Both the position numbers and the translations under genes were made by a program. Of a stretch of DNA of 64,000 nt, positions 54,947-63,768 are shown one piece after another (the first letter of the stretch is position 1; every line of letters begins with the position of its first letter). The DNA is from Ancylobacter novellus DSM 506 (GTDB lineage: Bacteria; Pseudomonadota; Alphaproteobacteria; Rhizobiales; Xanthobacteraceae), in NCBI RefSeq assembly GCF_000092925.1, contig NC_014217.1:806001-870000 (forward strand), written 5' to 3'. Under the pieces are notes generated by a model. That model was not told the origin of the DNA and ran no database searches. It saw only the letters and a list, made by a program, of their open reading frames with translations.

Positions 54947-57900
54947 TGAAACGCGCGCTCCGATCCGTCCTGTTCGCTCTGCTGCTGCTTGTGGCGCTGG
55001 TCGCCGCCGCCTTCGGCGTGTTGCAGACGACGCCGGGCAAGGCGCTGCTGGCGCGCACCGCTTCTTCGCTGGCCTCGTCCGGTGGGATGCAGGTCGACAT
55101 CCGCGACATCAGTGGCTTTGTCCCCTTCGACATGGGCGTCGGCGCCATCGAGCTCGCCGACGCCAAGGGACCGTTCGCCCGCATCGACGGCGCGCGGCTC
55201 GACTGGCGGCCGCTGGCGCTGCTCTCCGGCCGGCTCGACGTGACGACGCTCGCCGCCCAGCGCGTCGAGCTCCAGCGCCGGCCCGAGCTGCCGCCCTCCG
55301 AGCCTTCCACCAGCAGCGGCGGCTCGTCCTTCGCCCTGCCGGTGCGGGTCGAGACCCTCACCATTCCCGACATCGTGCTGGACGAGCCGGTACTCGGCCA
55401 TGCCGCGCAATTGTCGCTCACCGGCTCCGCCGATCTCGCCTCGCTGGCGCAAGGGCTGTCGCTCACCTTCGCGCTGGAGCGCCGGGATGAGCCGGGGAGC
55501 GTCTCGGGTTCCGCCGCCTATGCGCCGGAGGGCGAGCGGCTCGACCTCGACATCGCTGCGCGCGAGCCGGCCGGCGGGCTGATCGCCCGTGCCGCCGGCA
55601 TGGAAGGGCTGCCCGCGCTCGAAGCGACGCTGAAGGGTTCCGGCCCGCTCGATGCCTGGAACGGGCAGCTGGCGCTTTCCGCCGGCGACGTCGCCGCGGT
55701 GAGCGGTGCCGCCGGCATTCGCGCCACCCCGCAGGGCCGCCGCCTGACCTTCGGCCTCGACGCCGATATCGCCCGTCTGCTGCCGGCCGATCTTGCGCCG
55801 CTGTTCGAGGGCCGCACCGAGCTTGCCGGCGCGGCGACGCTGAGCAACGAGCGCGACATCGCCATCGAGAATTTCACCGCCCGCGCCGCCGGCTTCAACG
55901 CTTCCGCCGGCGGCACGCTCGACGCGGCGAACACTGCCGATCTGACCTTCGACGTCACGCTCGGCGATGCCGCCCGCTTTGCCGCGCTGGCGCGGGGCGC
56001 GACCTGGCGCAGCCTGCGCCTCGCCGGCACGGCCAAGGGCGCGCTCGCGGCGCCCGCCGTCGAGGCGCGGCTCGACGCCGAGGGGCTCGACGGCATGGGC
56101 TATGGCGCCGGCACGCTGGCGGCGACGCTGCGCACCGTGCCGGATGCGGTGGGTAATCTTGCTCTGTCGGTCGAAGGCACGGCGGAAGGGCTCACCGCGA
56201 TCGATCCGCAGGTCGCGGCGGCGCTGGGTACGGTGGGGAATTTCAGTGCCGCGGGCACTCTGCCCGCCGGCGGCGATCCGCTGCGCGCCACGCTGACCGG
56301 CGCCGCCATCCGCCTCGCGGCGCTCACCAGCCAGTTCACCGGCCGCGCCGGCGCCGACGCCATCGACGGCGAGGTGAAGGTCGAGCGGCTCGACCTCGCC
56401 GCCTTCGCGCCGCTCGCCGGGCGTCCGCTGGCCGGCACCGCTGCCTTCGACGCGAATGTGTCGGCCGCCGCCGACCTCTCCCGCGCCAGCCTCAACCTGC
56501 GCGGCTCCGCGAGCGGGCTCGCGACCGGCATCGCCCAGCTCGACGGCCTCGTCGGCAAGAGCCTGAACGTCGACGGCGCGCTCGCCCGCGACGGCGCGAA
56601 CGCCATCTCCGTCAGCAATCTCAAGATCGATACCGAAGGCATTAGCGCGACGGTGGACGGGCGCATCGCCACCGATGTCGCCGACCTCACCGCCAAGGCG
56701 ACGCTCGACAACCTCGCCCGGCTCGACCCGCGCCTCGCCGGCGCGGCGCAGGCGGAGGCGGCGTTCTCCGGCTCGCTGGAGGATCTCGGCGTCAAGGCGA
56801 AGGTGCTGGTGCCGCAGGGCTCCGCCGAGGGCCGGCCGATCCGCGACCTCGCGCTGGACGTGACCGCGACCGACATCACCGGCGCGGTCGCCGGCACGCT
56901 GAACCTCACCGGCGAGGTCGCCGGCAAGCCCGCGCGCGGCACGGCGGCGCTGACGACCGAAGGAAACGGCACGCGGCGCCTCTCCGGCCTCGATCTTTCC
57001 ATCGGCTCGGTAACGGCGAAGGGCGACGTCGCCCTGCGCACCGACAATCTGGCCGAGGGCAGCCTGACCATCGCCGCCGGCGACCTCGCCGATGTCGCCG
57101 CCCTCGCCTTGACGCAGGTGGCCGGCCAGCTGAACGCCGATGTCCGCCTCGACGCCGCCGACGGCCGCCAGCGCGCGGCGGTGAAGGCGAGCGCCGAGCG
57201 GCTGCAGGCCATGGGCCGCTCGGTCGGTTCGGCCACTATCGACGCGACCGTCGTCGATCCCACCGGCATTCCGCTGGTCAACGGCACGGCGGATTTGCGC
57301 GCTGTCGACCTGTCCGGCGTGGTCATCGAGACCGCCTCGCTGCGCGCGAACGGCAACGCCACCGGCACCGACCTCACCCTCGACGCCGTCGCGCAAGGGA
57401 CGACGCTGCGCACCGCCGGCCGGCTGGAGCCGCGCGAGGGCGGCGCCCGGCTGCGGCTCGACCGCCTCACCGCCGCGCGCGGCACTCTCAATGCGGCGAT
57501 GACGGCGCCGGCGACCTTCACCCTCGCCAACGGCGCGGTGACCATCGACCGCTTCGCGCTCTCCGCCAGTGGCGGCACGGCCACCGTCTCGGGCACGGCC
57601 GGCGAGACGCTCGACCTGTCGGTCGACTTGCGCGCGCTGCCGCTGTCGCTGGCCAACCTCGCCGCGCCCAGCGCCAACCTCTCCGGCACGCTGGCGGGAA
57701 CCGCCCGTATCGGCGGCACGGCGGCGGCACCGACCGGCAATTACGATTTGCGCGTCGCCCGGCTGAGCAATCCCGACCTCGCCAGTTCTGGCGCCGGCCC
57801 GTTCGACATCACCGCCAACGGCACGCTTGCGGGCGGCCGCGCCAATCTGCGCGCGACGGTCTCGGGCCAGCATCTTCAAGGCTTCACGGTGAACGGCTCG

Positions 57901-59214
57901 GTGCCGCTGGGCGCCGGCGAACTCGATCTGGCGCTGCGCGGCGCCATCAACCTCGCCATCGCCAACCCGCTGCTCGCCACCACCGGTGCCCGCGTCACCG
58001 GCATCGCCAATGTCGACGCCACCATCCGCGGCACTGCGGCGGCTCCCCGTGCGGGCGGCACGGTGCGCGTTTCCGGCGGGCGCTTCGACGACGCGGTGAA
58101 CGGCGTCTCCCTCGACCAGATCGAGGCGGTGCTGACCGGCACCGACCGCTCGGTGACCCTCACGAGCTTGCGCGCCCGCACCACCAATGGCGGCAGCGTC
58201 ACCGGCCGCGGCAATGTCGCCCTCGATCCCGCCGCCTTCTATCCGGGCCGCGTCGACCTCGACCTGACCAATGCGGCGCTGGTCAACAGCGACCTGATGC
58301 GCTTGGTCGCCGAAGGTCGGCTCGGCGTGGAGGGCGCCTTCCTGCGCGATCCCCGCCTCACCGGGCGCCTCACTTTGCGTGCGCTCGACATCAACATCCC
58401 CGACCGCTTCCCCGGTGGCGTGCAGAACCTCAATGTACGCCACGTCAATGATGGCGGCCGGCGCCCGCGTGCCACCGCGCCGCCCCGACCCTCGGCACAG
58501 CAGGCGCGCGGCAGCGGGCTTCCGCTCGACCTCGTCGTGTCGGCGCCGAACAACAACGTCTTCGTGCGCGGCCTCGGCATCGAGGCGCAGCTCGGCGGCG
58601 AATTGAAGCTCTCGGGCACCAGCCGCGCGCCGGTGACGCTCGGCGCCTTCGAGCTGCGCCGCGGCACCTTCGATTTCGGCGGACGGCGGCTCACCTTCAC
58701 CCGCGGCCGCATCACCTTCACCGGCACTACCGATCCCGAGCTCGACTTCGTCGCCGAGACCACCAGCGCCGATATCACCGCGCGTGTGCTGGTCTCCGGC
58801 CCGGCGTCGCGGCCGGTCGTGAGCTTCGATTCCACGCCGACCCTGCCGCAGGACGAGGTGCTGTCGCGGCTGCTGTTCGGCCGCGCCGCCGGCTCGCTCA
58901 GCGCCGGCCAGGCGATCCAGCTCGCCCAGGTCGTCGCCCAGTTTTCCGGCGGCGCCGGCGTGCTGGAGAACATGCGCCGCTCGCTCGGCGTCGACAGCCT
59001 GGAGGTCGGCACCAATGCCGAGGGCACGGGCGGGCAGGTCGGCATCGGGCGACGGCTCAACGACAACATCTATCTCGGCGTGCGCCAGGGCACGACGCCG
59101 GGTTCGAGCCGGGTGACGGTCGATGTCGACGTCACCAAGAACATCCGCCTGCAGGGCGCCACCGGCGCCGACGGCTCCGCCGAGGTCGGCATCGGCGCGC
59201 AGTGGGATTACTGA
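54946..59214 (+). CDS. tamB: TamB, inner-membrane anchored translocation and assembly protein
   Basis: A protein of 1422 residues. One N-terminal membrane anchor (RSVLFALLLLVALVAAAFG) is followed by a very long periplasmic beta-rich body of repeating AsmA/TamB-like strands. The C-terminal DUF490/TamB domain (about 1100-1422) ends in GAQWDY. It spans the periplasm and meets TamA. It is coupled to tamA by the TGATG overlap. Ala, Gly and Leu dominate, as is normal for the family. Confidence 0.93.
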   Translation: MKRALRSVLFALLLLVALVAAAFGVLQTTPGKALLARTASSLASSGGMQVDIRDISGFVPFDMGVGAIELADAKGPFARIDGARLDWRPLALLSGRLDVTTLAAQRVELQRRPELPPSEPSTSSGGSSFALPVRVETLTIPDIVLDEPVLGHAAQLSLTGSADLASLAQGLSLTFALERRDEPGSVSGSAAYAPEGERLDLDIAAREPAGGLIARAAGMEGLPALEATLKGSGPLDAWNGQLALSAGDVAAVSGAAGIRATPQGRRLTFGLDADIARLLPADLAPLFEGRTELAGAATLSNERDIAIENFTARAAGFNASAGGTLDAANTADLTFDVTLGDAARFAALARGATWRSLRLAGTAKGALAAPAVEARLDAEGLDGMGYGAGTLAATLRTVPDAVGNLALSVEGTAEGLTAIDPQVAAALGTVGNFSAAGTLPAGGDPLRATLTGAAIRLAALTSQFTGRAGADAIDGEVKVERLDLAAFAPLAGRPLAGTAAFDANVSAAADLSRASLNLRGSASGLATGIAQLDGLVGKSLNVDGALARDGANAISVSNLKIDTEGISATVDGRIATDVADLTAKATLDNLARLDPRLAGAAQAEAAFSGSLEDLGVKAKVLVPQGSAEGRPIRDLALDVTATDITGAVAGTLNLTGEVAGKPARGTAALTTEGNGTRRLSGLDLSIGSVTAKGDVALRTDNLAEGSLTIAAGDLADVAALALTQVAGQLNADVRLDAADGRQRAAVKASAERLQAMGRSVGSATIDATVVDPTGIPLVNGTADLRAVDLSGVVIETASLRANGNATGTDLTLDAVAQGTTLRTAGRLEPREGGARLRLDRLTAARGTLNAAMTAPATFTLANGAVTIDRFALSASGGTATVSGTAGETLDLSVDLRALPLSLANLAAPSANLSGTLAGTARIGGTAAAPTGNYDLRVARLSNPDLASSGAGPFDITANGTLAGGRANLRATVSGQHLQGFTVNGSVPLGAGELDLALRGAINLAIANPLLATTGARVTGIANVDATIRGTAAAPRAGGTVRVSGGRFDDAVNGVSLDQIEAVLTGTDRSVTLTSLRARTTNGGSVTGRGNVALDPAAFYPGRVDLDLTNAALVNSDLMRLVAEGRLGVEGAFLRDPRLTGRLTLRALDINIPDRFPGGVQNLNVRHVNDGGRRPRATAPPRPSAQQARGSGLPLDLVVSAPNNNVFVRGLGIEAQLGGELKLSGTSRAPVTLGAFELRRGTFDFGGRRLTFTRGRITFTGTTDPELDFVAETTSADITARVLVSGPASRPVVSFDSTPTLPQDEVLSRLLFGRAAGSLSAGQAIQLAQVVAQFSGGAGVLENMRRSLGVDSLEVGTNAEGTGGQVGIGRRLNDNIYLGVRQGTTPGSSRVTVDVDVTKNIRLQGATGADGSAEVGIGAQWDY

Positions 59215-59244
59215 AGGTGCTCCGGAATTCCCGTCCTTGATGGC

Positions 59245-59350
59245 CCTCATCCTGAGGTGCCCGGCGTCAGCCGGGCCTCGAAGGATGCTCATCCGGGCGC
59301 GCTCAACCCACCATCCTTCGAGGCTCGCTGCGCTCGCACCTCAGGATGAG
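59245..59350. repeat. Dispersed palindromic repeat, type A (copy 6)
   Basis: CCTCATCCTGAGGTGCCCGG ... GCACCTCAGGATGAG with inner CTCGAAGGATGCTC / CCATCCTTCGAGG. It lies between the tamB stop and the polyol locus promoter. Confidence 0.88.
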
Positions 59351-59397
59351 GGTGCATTGTGGGCAGACCCTTCCGGCGATCTGTCGACACGTCTCTC

Positions 59398-59454
59398 TTG
59401 CTAGTCCCGCTGGTCGACGTAATATGAGCGTCCGCTCACATGGTGAGCATGTGA
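59398..59454 (+). promoter_or_regulatory. Promoter and SorC-type operators ahead of the HAD/regulator genes
   Basis: TTGCTA at 59398-59403 and TAATAT at 59420-59425 (16-base spacer) form a plausible promoter. TGAGCG-TC-CGCTCA at 59425-59438 and TCACATG-N5-CATGTGA at 59436-59454 are adjoining palindromes. The first shares its TGAGC/GCTCA arms with the site ahead of smoE, which suggests autoregulation by the SorC-type protein of this operon. Confidence 0.65.
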
Positions 59455-59485
59455 CCGATCTGGAGAGCGGACAACGCCGGCGCCC

Positions 59486-60157
59486 ATGAGTTTCGACCTC
59501 GTCATCTTCGACTGTGACGGCGTGCTGGTGGACAGCGAGATCCTCAGCTGCCGCTGCCTGAGCGAGGTCCTCGGGCGCTATGGCGTCGAGGTCGGCGTCG
59601 ACGAGGTGTTCCGTCGCTTCCTCGGCCGCAGCACCGTCTCCATCGTCTCCGAGCTGCGCGCCGCCGGCCATGCCATTCCCGACGACTTCCCGCAGGTGCT
59701 CCGCCGCGACATTCGCAATGCCTTCGCCGCCGAGCTGAAGCCGATCGAGAACATCGTCGATGTCGTCCGCCGGCTGGCGCGCAAATACTGCGTCGCTTCC
59801 TCCAGCGACCTCGACCGTGTCGAGTTCTCGCTCGGCCTCACCGGCCTCGCCGAACTGTTCGACGGCCGCATCTTCACCGCCCAGATGGTGAAGCACGGCA
59901 AGCCGGCGCCGGACCTGTTCCTTCTGGCCGCCGAGCGCATGGAGGTGTCGCCGGCGCGCACGCTCGTCATCGAGGACAGCGTCAGCGGCGTGCAAGCGGC
60001 CAAGGCCGCTGGTATGACGGCGTGGGGATTCGTCGGCGGCAGCCATTATGCGGCGCGTGACGGACGTGACTTGCTCAAGCGGGCGGGGGCGGATCGGGTG
60101 TTCGAGCGGATGACCGATTTCGGGTTGGCAAGCGGCGCCGTCCGCGCGGCGGGCTGA
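59486..60157 (+). CDS. HAD-superfamily phosphatase, sugar/polyol-phosphate type
   Basis: A protein of 223 residues. HAD motifs: DCDGVLVDSE (Asp nucleophile and general acid), SSSD (motif II), KHGKPAPDLFLLAAERM (motif III Lys) and VIEDSVSGVQAAKAAGM (motif IV). The cap type and sequence resemble beta-phosphoglucomutase/sugar phosphatases. It is co-transcribed with the SorC-type regulator (TGATG overlap) and next to a polyol transporter, so a sugar- or polyol-phosphate substrate is likely. Confidence 0.88.
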   Translation: MSFDLVIFDCDGVLVDSEILSCRCLSEVLGRYGVEVGVDEVFRRFLGRSTVSIVSELRAAGHAIPDDFPQVLRRDIRNAFAAELKPIENIVDVVRRLARKYCVASSSDLDRVEFSLGLTGLAELFDGRIFTAQMVKHGKPAPDLFLLAAERMEVSPARTLVIEDSVSGVQAAKAAGMTAWGFVGGSHYAARDGRDLLKRAGADRVFERMTDFGLASGAVRAAG

Positions 60158-61110
60158 TGGCCGCCTCGGATTCCGAGCCCTCGCGCCTCGACGCCGCCGC
60201 GCGCGCGGGCTGGCTCTATTTCATCGCCGGCAACACCCAGGACGAGATCGCCCGCAAGCTCGGCGTCTCGCGTGCCACGGCGCAGCGGCTGGTCTCGCTG
60301 TGCCTGTCCGAGCGGCTGATCACCTTCCGGCTGGAGCATCCCATCGCCGCCTGCATGGAGCTGGCGGCGCGGATGAAGGACGCCTTCGGCCTCACCCATT
60401 GCGAGGTGGTGCCGACCGATCCGGCGGCGCCGCAGTCGCTGGCGGGGGTGGCCGAGCGCGCGGCGGCGTTGCTGGAATCCGTGCTCGCCGCCGACACGCC
60501 GGCCATCGTCGCCATCGGCACCGGGCGCGTGATGCGCGCGACGGTGGAGCAGGTGCGCTCCATGGACCGGCCGAACCACCAGCTGGTCTCGCTGGTCGGC
60601 AACATCTCGCCGGACGGCTCGGCGAGCTTCTTCGATTCGGTGGCGCGGCTCGCCGACATAACCAAGGCCCGGCACTACCCGATGCCGCTGCCGGTCTTCG
60701 TCTCCTCGGCGCAGGAGCGCGCGCAGCTCCTGCGCATCCACGCCGTCACCCGCATCCGCGCCATCGCCGAGAAGGCGGATCTGCGGCTGATGGGCGTCGG
60801 CCAGATCGGGCAGGGGGCGCCGCTGCATGTCGACGGCTTCATCAGCCGCGAGGAGCTGCTTGAATTGATGCGCCTCGGCGCGGTGGGCGAGCTCACCGGC
60901 TGGGCCTATGACGTCGAGGGACGCATCATCGAGGGTGGCTCGAACGAGCGCGTCACCAGCGTGCCGCATGCCATCCCCGCGAGCGCCCTCGCGGTCGGCG
61001 TCGCCATAGGCGAGGCCAAGGTGGCGGCCATCCGTGCCGCGCTCGCCGGCGGCGCGCTGAACGGCTTCATCACCGACGAGGCCACGGCCAAGGCGCTGCT
61101 GGCGCTCTGA
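60157..61110 (+). CDS. SorC/DeoR-type sugar-binding transcriptional regulator
   Basis: A protein of 317 residues. A helix-turn-helix near 25-60 (NTQDEIARKLGVSRATAQRLV) precedes a SorC sugar-phosphate-sensing domain (AIGTGRVMRATVEQV, SLVGNISPDGS, LMGVGQIGQGAPL). Proteins of this kind (e.g. SmoC/SorC) control polyol uptake operons. It starts inside the stop of the HAD gene. Palindromes upstream of the HAD gene and upstream of smoE are its probable targets. Confidence 0.9.
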   Translation: MAASDSEPSRLDAAARAGWLYFIAGNTQDEIARKLGVSRATAQRLVSLCLSERLITFRLEHPIAACMELAARMKDAFGLTHCEVVPTDPAAPQSLAGVAERAAALLESVLAADTPAIVAIGTGRVMRATVEQVRSMDRPNHQLVSLVGNISPDGSASFFDSVARLADITKARHYPMPLPVFVSSAQERAQLLRIHAVTRIRAIAEKADLRLMGVGQIGQGAPLHVDGFISREELLELMRLGAVGELTGWAYDVEGRIIEGGSNERVTSVPHAIPASALAVGVAIGEAKVAAIRAALAGGALNGFITDEATAKALLAL

Positions 61111-61124
61111 CTTTTTCAATGTCG

Positions 61125-61223
61125 TCGTCATCCCGAAACGGCCGCGAGGCCGTATCCGGGATCGCGTGCCGCTCTTCTTTCGCACGATCCCGGCTCTCCG
61201 CTTCGCTGCGGCCGGGATGACGA
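61125..61223. repeat. Dispersed palindromic repeat, type B (copy 6, variant)
   Basis: CGTCATCCCGAAACGGCCGCGAGGCCGTATCCGGGATCG-type left half and CGATCCCGGC ... GGCCGGGATGACG right half. It is a diverged B element just after the regulator stop. Confidence 0.75.
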
Positions 61224-61321
61224 TTGTCTTGTCGGGCGATGCTTTGACAGTGGTGACAGGAATTGAGGCGGGATGACGCCACTCATGTCACCACTTCATC
61301 GCGCCACCTCACCCAAGGGCG

Positions 61322-61376
61322 TTGACAAGCCCGCGGGTCGGTGTGAGCATATGCTCAGCATACGAAGATATGCTCA
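61322..61376 (+). promoter_or_regulatory. SorC-type operator and promoter region of the polyol transporter
   Basis: TTGACA at 61322-61327 is a candidate -35. A perfect 14-bp palindrome TGAGCATATGCTCA lies at 61344-61357, followed by a half-site TATGCTCA at 61369-61376. Its arms match the site at 59425. The -10 is not clear, as the palindrome occupies its expected place. GGGAGGAGAG just before the smoE ATG is a strong ribosome binding site. Confidence 0.7.
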
Positions 61377-61395
61377 ATAATTCTGGGAGGAGAGA

Positions 61396-62709
61396 ATGAG
61401 GAAGGCCATCGGCGCCCTTGTGGGCGCGTCCGCGCTTCTTGCTGCCGCCCCGTCGCTCGCACAGACCACGCTGACCATCGCCACGGTGAACAATGGCGAC
61501 ATGATCCGCATGCAGGGTCTGACCAGCGACTTCACCGCCAAGAACCCCGGCATCAACGTCAAATGGGTGACGCTCGAGGAGAACGTGCTGCGCCAGCGCG
61601 TCACCACCGACATCGCCACCAAGGGCGGCCAGTTCGACGTGCTGACCATCGGCACCTACGAAGTGCCGATCTGGGCCAAGCAGAAATGGCTGCTGCCGCT
61701 CGACGACCTCGGCGCGGCCTATGACGCCAAGGACATCCTGCCGAAGATCGCCGACGCCGTGTCGGTCGGCGGCACGCTCTACGCCGCGCCGTTCTACGGC
61801 GAGAGCTCGATGATGATGTACCGCACCGACCTGTTCGAGAAGGCCGGTCTGAAGATGCCGGAGAGCCCGAGCTGGGACTTCGTCTTCGACGCCGCCCGCA
61901 AGCTCACCGACAAGTCCGCCGGCGTCTACGGCATCTGCCTGCGCGGCAAGGCCGGCTGGGGCGAGAACATGGCGTTCCTGACCGCCATGGCCAATTCCTA
62001 CGGCGCCCGCTGGTTCGACGAGAAGTGGCAGCCGCAGTTCAACACGCCGGAATGGAAGGCGACGCTGACCGATTACGTCGCTATCATGAAGGAAGCCGGC
62101 CCGCCCGGCTCCTCCTCCAACGGCTTCAACGAGAACCTTGCCCTGTTCAATTCCGGCAAGTGCGCCATGTGGATCGACGCCACCGTGGCCGCCTCCTTCG
62201 TCAGCAACCCGAAGGAATCCAAGGTCGCCGACAAGGTCGGCTTCGCGCTGGCGCCGAACAAGGGCCTCGGCAAGAACGCCAACTGGCTGTGGGCCTGGAA
62301 CCTCGCCATTCCCGCGGGCTCCAAGAAGGTCGACGCGGCCAAGAAGTTCATCGCCTGGGCGACATCCAAGGGCTACACCGAGCTCGTAGCCTCGAAGGAG
62401 GGCTGGGCCAACGTGCCGCCCGGCACGCGCACCTCTCTCTACCAGAACGAGGCCTACCTCTCCGCCGCGCCCTTCGCCAGGCTGACATTGGCTTCCATCG
62501 ACTCGGCAGATCCGAACCATCCGACGGTGAAGCCGGTGCCCTATGTCGGCGTGCAATACGCCGCCATCCCCGAGTTCCAGGGCATCGGCACGCAGGTCGG
62601 CCAGCAATTCTCCGCCGCGCTGTCGGGCGCCACCACGGTCGACGCGGCGCTCACCGCGGCGCAGGCCTCGACCGAGCGCGAGATGAGGCGCGCCGGCTAC
62701 CTCAAATAG
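61396..62709 (+). CDS. smoE: Polyol/sugar ABC transporter, substrate-binding protein (SmoE type)
   Basis: A protein of 437 residues. The signal peptide (AIGALVGASALLAAAPSLA) ends near 23. A family 1 binding-protein fold follows, with ITIATVNNGDMIRMQ-like start (LTIATVNNGDM), YEVPIWAKQKWLLPLDD and SYGARWFDEKWQPQFNTPEW, all typical of the sorbitol/mannitol receptor SmoE/MtlE. It captures a polyol in the periplasm and feeds the two permeases that follow. The first gene of the transport unit, after the SorC-type operator. Confidence 0.92.
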   Translation: MRKAIGALVGASALLAAAPSLAQTTLTIATVNNGDMIRMQGLTSDFTAKNPGINVKWVTLEENVLRQRVTTDIATKGGQFDVLTIGTYEVPIWAKQKWLLPLDDLGAAYDAKDILPKIADAVSVGGTLYAAPFYGESSMMMYRTDLFEKAGLKMPESPSWDFVFDAARKLTDKSAGVYGICLRGKAGWGENMAFLTAMANSYGARWFDEKWQPQFNTPEWKATLTDYVAIMKEAGPPGSSSNGFNENLALFNSGKCAMWIDATVAASFVSNPKESKVADKVGFALAPNKGLGKNANWLWAWNLAIPAGSKKVDAAKKFIAWATSKGYTELVASKEGWANVPPGTRTSLYQNEAYLSAAPFARLTLASIDSADPNHPTVKPVPYVGVQYAAIPEFQGIGTQVGQQFSAALSGATTVDAALTAAQASTEREMRRAGYLK

Positions 62710-62893
62710 CCGTACCCCAGGGGGAGCGGCGGGGACGCGTGACCTCCCCGCATTCCCGCCGCGAACGGGGCGCCCGCCAGTGCCCCGTCCTCAAAATCCT
62801 CCGAGGGCACCTGCCGGCCGGAGGCGGACGATGCCCGCCGCATCCGCGCCTCCTGCCGGCTCCCTTTTGCCGATCGAACGCCGGGGACGACCC

Positions 62894-63766
62894 ATGGCAA
62901 CCCAGCAGACACAGACGCTCGGCCGGCTGCTGCTCACCCCGGCCGTGGCGCTGCTCTTCGTGTGGATGATCATCCCGCTCGGGATGACGATCTACTTCTC
63001 GCTGCTCAGCTACAACTTGCTCAATCCGGGGATGGAGCGGTTCATCGGGCTGGAGAACTACGTCTACTTCCTCACCGATCCCGCCTTCCTCGCCTCGCTG
63101 CGCAACACGCTGGTGCTGGTCGGCTCGGTGCTCATCATCACCGTCGTCGTCGGCACGCTGGTGGCACTATTGCTGGATCAGGCCTTCGTCGGGCGCTCGA
63201 TCGTGCGGCTGATGGTGATCGCCCCGTTCTTCGTCATGCCCACCGTGAGCGCGCTGGTCTGGAAGAACCTGCTGATGCATCCGGTGTCGGGCATGTTCGC
63301 CTGGATCATGACCTCGGTCGGGCTGGAACCGATCGACTGGTTCGCGCAGTACCCGCTCTTCTCCATCGTCCTCATCGTCGCCTGGCAGTGGACGCCCTTC
63401 GCGGCGCTGATCCTGCTCACGGCGCTGCAATCGCTCGACGAGGAGCAGCGGGAGGCGGCGCTGATGGACGGCGCCGGCGCCTTCTCGACCTTCCTCTACA
63501 TCACCCTGCCGCACCTCGCCCGGCCCATCGCGGTGGTGATCCTGATCGAGACCATCTTCCTGCTCACCGTCTTCGCCGAGATCTATGTGACGACGGGCGG
63601 CGGGCCGGGCCTTCAGACCACCAACATCGCCTTCCTCATCTATTCGCAGGCGCTCATCCAATACGACGTCGGCGGCGCTTCGGCGGGCGGCCTTGTGGCG
63701 GTGGTCATCGCCAACATCCTGGCCATCTTCCTGATGCGCATCGTCGGCCGGAGCCTGGAGGTCTGA
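62894..63766 (+). CDS. smoF: Polyol/sugar ABC transporter permease (SmoF type)
   Basis: A protein of 290 residues with six membrane helices and the EAA loop (EAALMDGAGAFSTFLYITLPHL). The start MATQQTQTLGRLLLTPAVAL matches relatives. An in-frame ATG at 62831 has a better ribosome binding site (GGAGGCGGACG) and would add 21 residues of Pro/Ala-rich sequence, so the start is not settled. It partners the next permease in the inner membrane, 2 bases away. Confidence 0.92.
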   Translation: MATQQTQTLGRLLLTPAVALLFVWMIIPLGMTIYFSLLSYNLLNPGMERFIGLENYVYFLTDPAFLASLRNTLVLVGSVLIITVVVGTLVALLLDQAFVGRSIVRLMVIAPFFVMPTVSALVWKNLLMHPVSGMFAWIMTSVGLEPIDWFAQYPLFSIVLIVAWQWTPFAALILLTALQSLDEEQREAALMDGAGAFSTFLYITLPHLARPIAVVILIETIFLLTVFAEIYVTTGGGPGLQTTNIAFLIYSQALIQYDVGGASAGGLVAVVIANILAIFLMRIVGRSLEV

Positions 63767-63768
63767 TC

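Noticed and set aside
54919..59292. Very long open frame antisense to tamB, and similar ones antisense to dpp genes, ftsK and glcB
   Set aside because: High GC at third positions keeps the opposite frame open; the products are Arg/Gly/Ala-rich with no family motifs, while the sense frames are clear genes.
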